A stretch of DNA of 64,000 nt, from the NCBI GenBank assembly GCA_033964015.1, contig CM066915.1:2232001-2296000 (forward strand), given 5' to 3'. Below are positions 63,544 to 64,000 of this stretch, in pieces (within the stretch, counting starts at the first letter, position 1; each line of letters starts with the position of its first letter). The position numbers and the translations under genes were made by a program. Origin of the DNA: Scolanthus callimorphus. Taxonomy: Eukaryota > Cnidaria > Anthozoa > Actiniaria > Edwardsiidae. The notes under the pieces were generated by a model that was not told the DNA's origin, ran no database searches, and saw nothing but the letters and a program-made list of their open reading frames with translations.

Positions 63544-63817
63544 CTACTGCCCAAAAGCCCCTTCTCCTAAAATATGAGCTAGCTTCTGCTTGGGGCAGAC
63601 CTTGCCTCGGTTAAAGCTTCCCTTGAATACGTTGTTTTGGTATTGCCCCATCATGTTGCCTGGAGGGAAATAGCGAGCTACCCAGTACGTACATGAGTAC
63701 CCGCTCCACTTGCCTTGAGCCATGCCTACACCAAGACTAGTCGTACCCTTCCAGACCATTTGCGAGAAGGTCGACATGCTGCCCTTAGTGAAGTCGTACT
63801 TGCATACGGACTTGTAC
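63544..63817 (-). CDS. Last exon of a CAP/SCP (GAPR-1-like) protein, 5' part outside window
   Basis: The exon opens after a TTTTCTAG acceptor and reads YKSVCKYDFTKGSMSTFSQM, VWKGTTSLGVGMA, YVARYFPPGNM-type (YWVARYFPPGNMMGQYQNN) and VFKGSFNRGKVC, ending at a stop at 63544. F-x-Q-M-V-W-K and the Y-x-V-A-R-Y-x-P-x-G-N block are the CAP signature motifs in the C-terminal half of SCP/GLIPR2-type domains. The N-terminal half, with the other conserved His/Glu, would lie to the right of this window on the minus strand. Whether the protein is secreted cannot be told without the first exon. Confidence 0.85.
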
Positions 63818-63846
63818 CTAGAAAACACGAAGAGAAGCCAATCTTA

Positions 63847-64000
63847 AGGCTGGTTCTCACTGGAGCGCAAGCGTAGGACGCAAGCGCAGGACGCAAGCAC
63901 AGGACGCAAGCAGAGGACACAAGCACAGGACGCAAGCGTAGGACGCAAGCACAGGACGCAAGCGTAAGACGCAAGCACAGGACGCAAGCGTAGGTCGCAA
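63847..64000 (+). repeat. ACGCAAGC element, copy 3, cut by the window edge
   Basis: It starts TTAAGGCTGGTTCTCACTGG, then near-perfect 10-20-bp repeats of AGGACGCAAGC(A/G). It runs off the right edge within the CAP gene intron. Confidence 0.85.

Overview
This is animal nuclear DNA. It carries spliced genes with GT-AG introns, exons as short as 27-33 nt, and proteins close to human ones. It is very rich in small inverted-repeat elements, minisatellites and direct repeats. Retention of many vertebrate-like exons plus this load of short non-autonomous elements suggests an anthozoan cnidarian (sea anemone or coral). That placement is inference; the sequence has no direct species marker.

Layout: three conserved genes lie head-to-tail on the minus strand. 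(1) NVL, a nuclear VCP-like double AAA ATPase of ribosome biogenesis, about 2.0-22.0 kb; 20 exons were found. The D1-D2 linker exon(s) and the last exon were not found. (2) A TATDN3-type TatD metal-dependent DNase, 24.4-32.6 kb, 9 exons found and the exon after the IGE motif missing from view. (3) A B56-type regulatory subunit of protein phosphatase 2A (PPP2R5, delta/gamma type), 38.3-61.5 kb. Its 17 exons join into one uninterrupted 583-codon frame. A small two-exon gene for an unrecognised two-helix membrane protein lies on the plus strand inside a TATDN3 intron (28.8-29.7 kb). A possible divergent gene starts at 61.8 kb, sharing a GC-rich promoter region with PPP2R5. The right edge holds the last exon of a CAP/SCP (GAPR-1-like) gene.

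Repeats: the introns and spacers hold a dense set of short elements. They include a truncated LINE tail, several MITE families, nested insertions with readable target duplications, a large foldback and a possible miniature LTR element. Tandem arrays include a 1.2-kb minisatellite whose unit copies a splice-donor-like motif of the adjacent NVL exon; a 17-unit 33/30-bp array; a ten-unit 128-bp satellite with paired CRE palindromes and an E-box, ordered as AB dimers; and three 292-bp units each carrying a tRNA-like sequence. Several foldback families share one terminal signature (TTA, then AGRCY, then GTTTACAC) while their bodies differ.

Data quality: NVL and TATDN3 each show coding breaks that fit loss of exactly one base (two in NVL, one in TATDN3), whereas PPP2R5 is intact. 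Assembly base-dropping is the simplest reading. No new enzymatic or defence system was recognised; the novelty is in the repeats.
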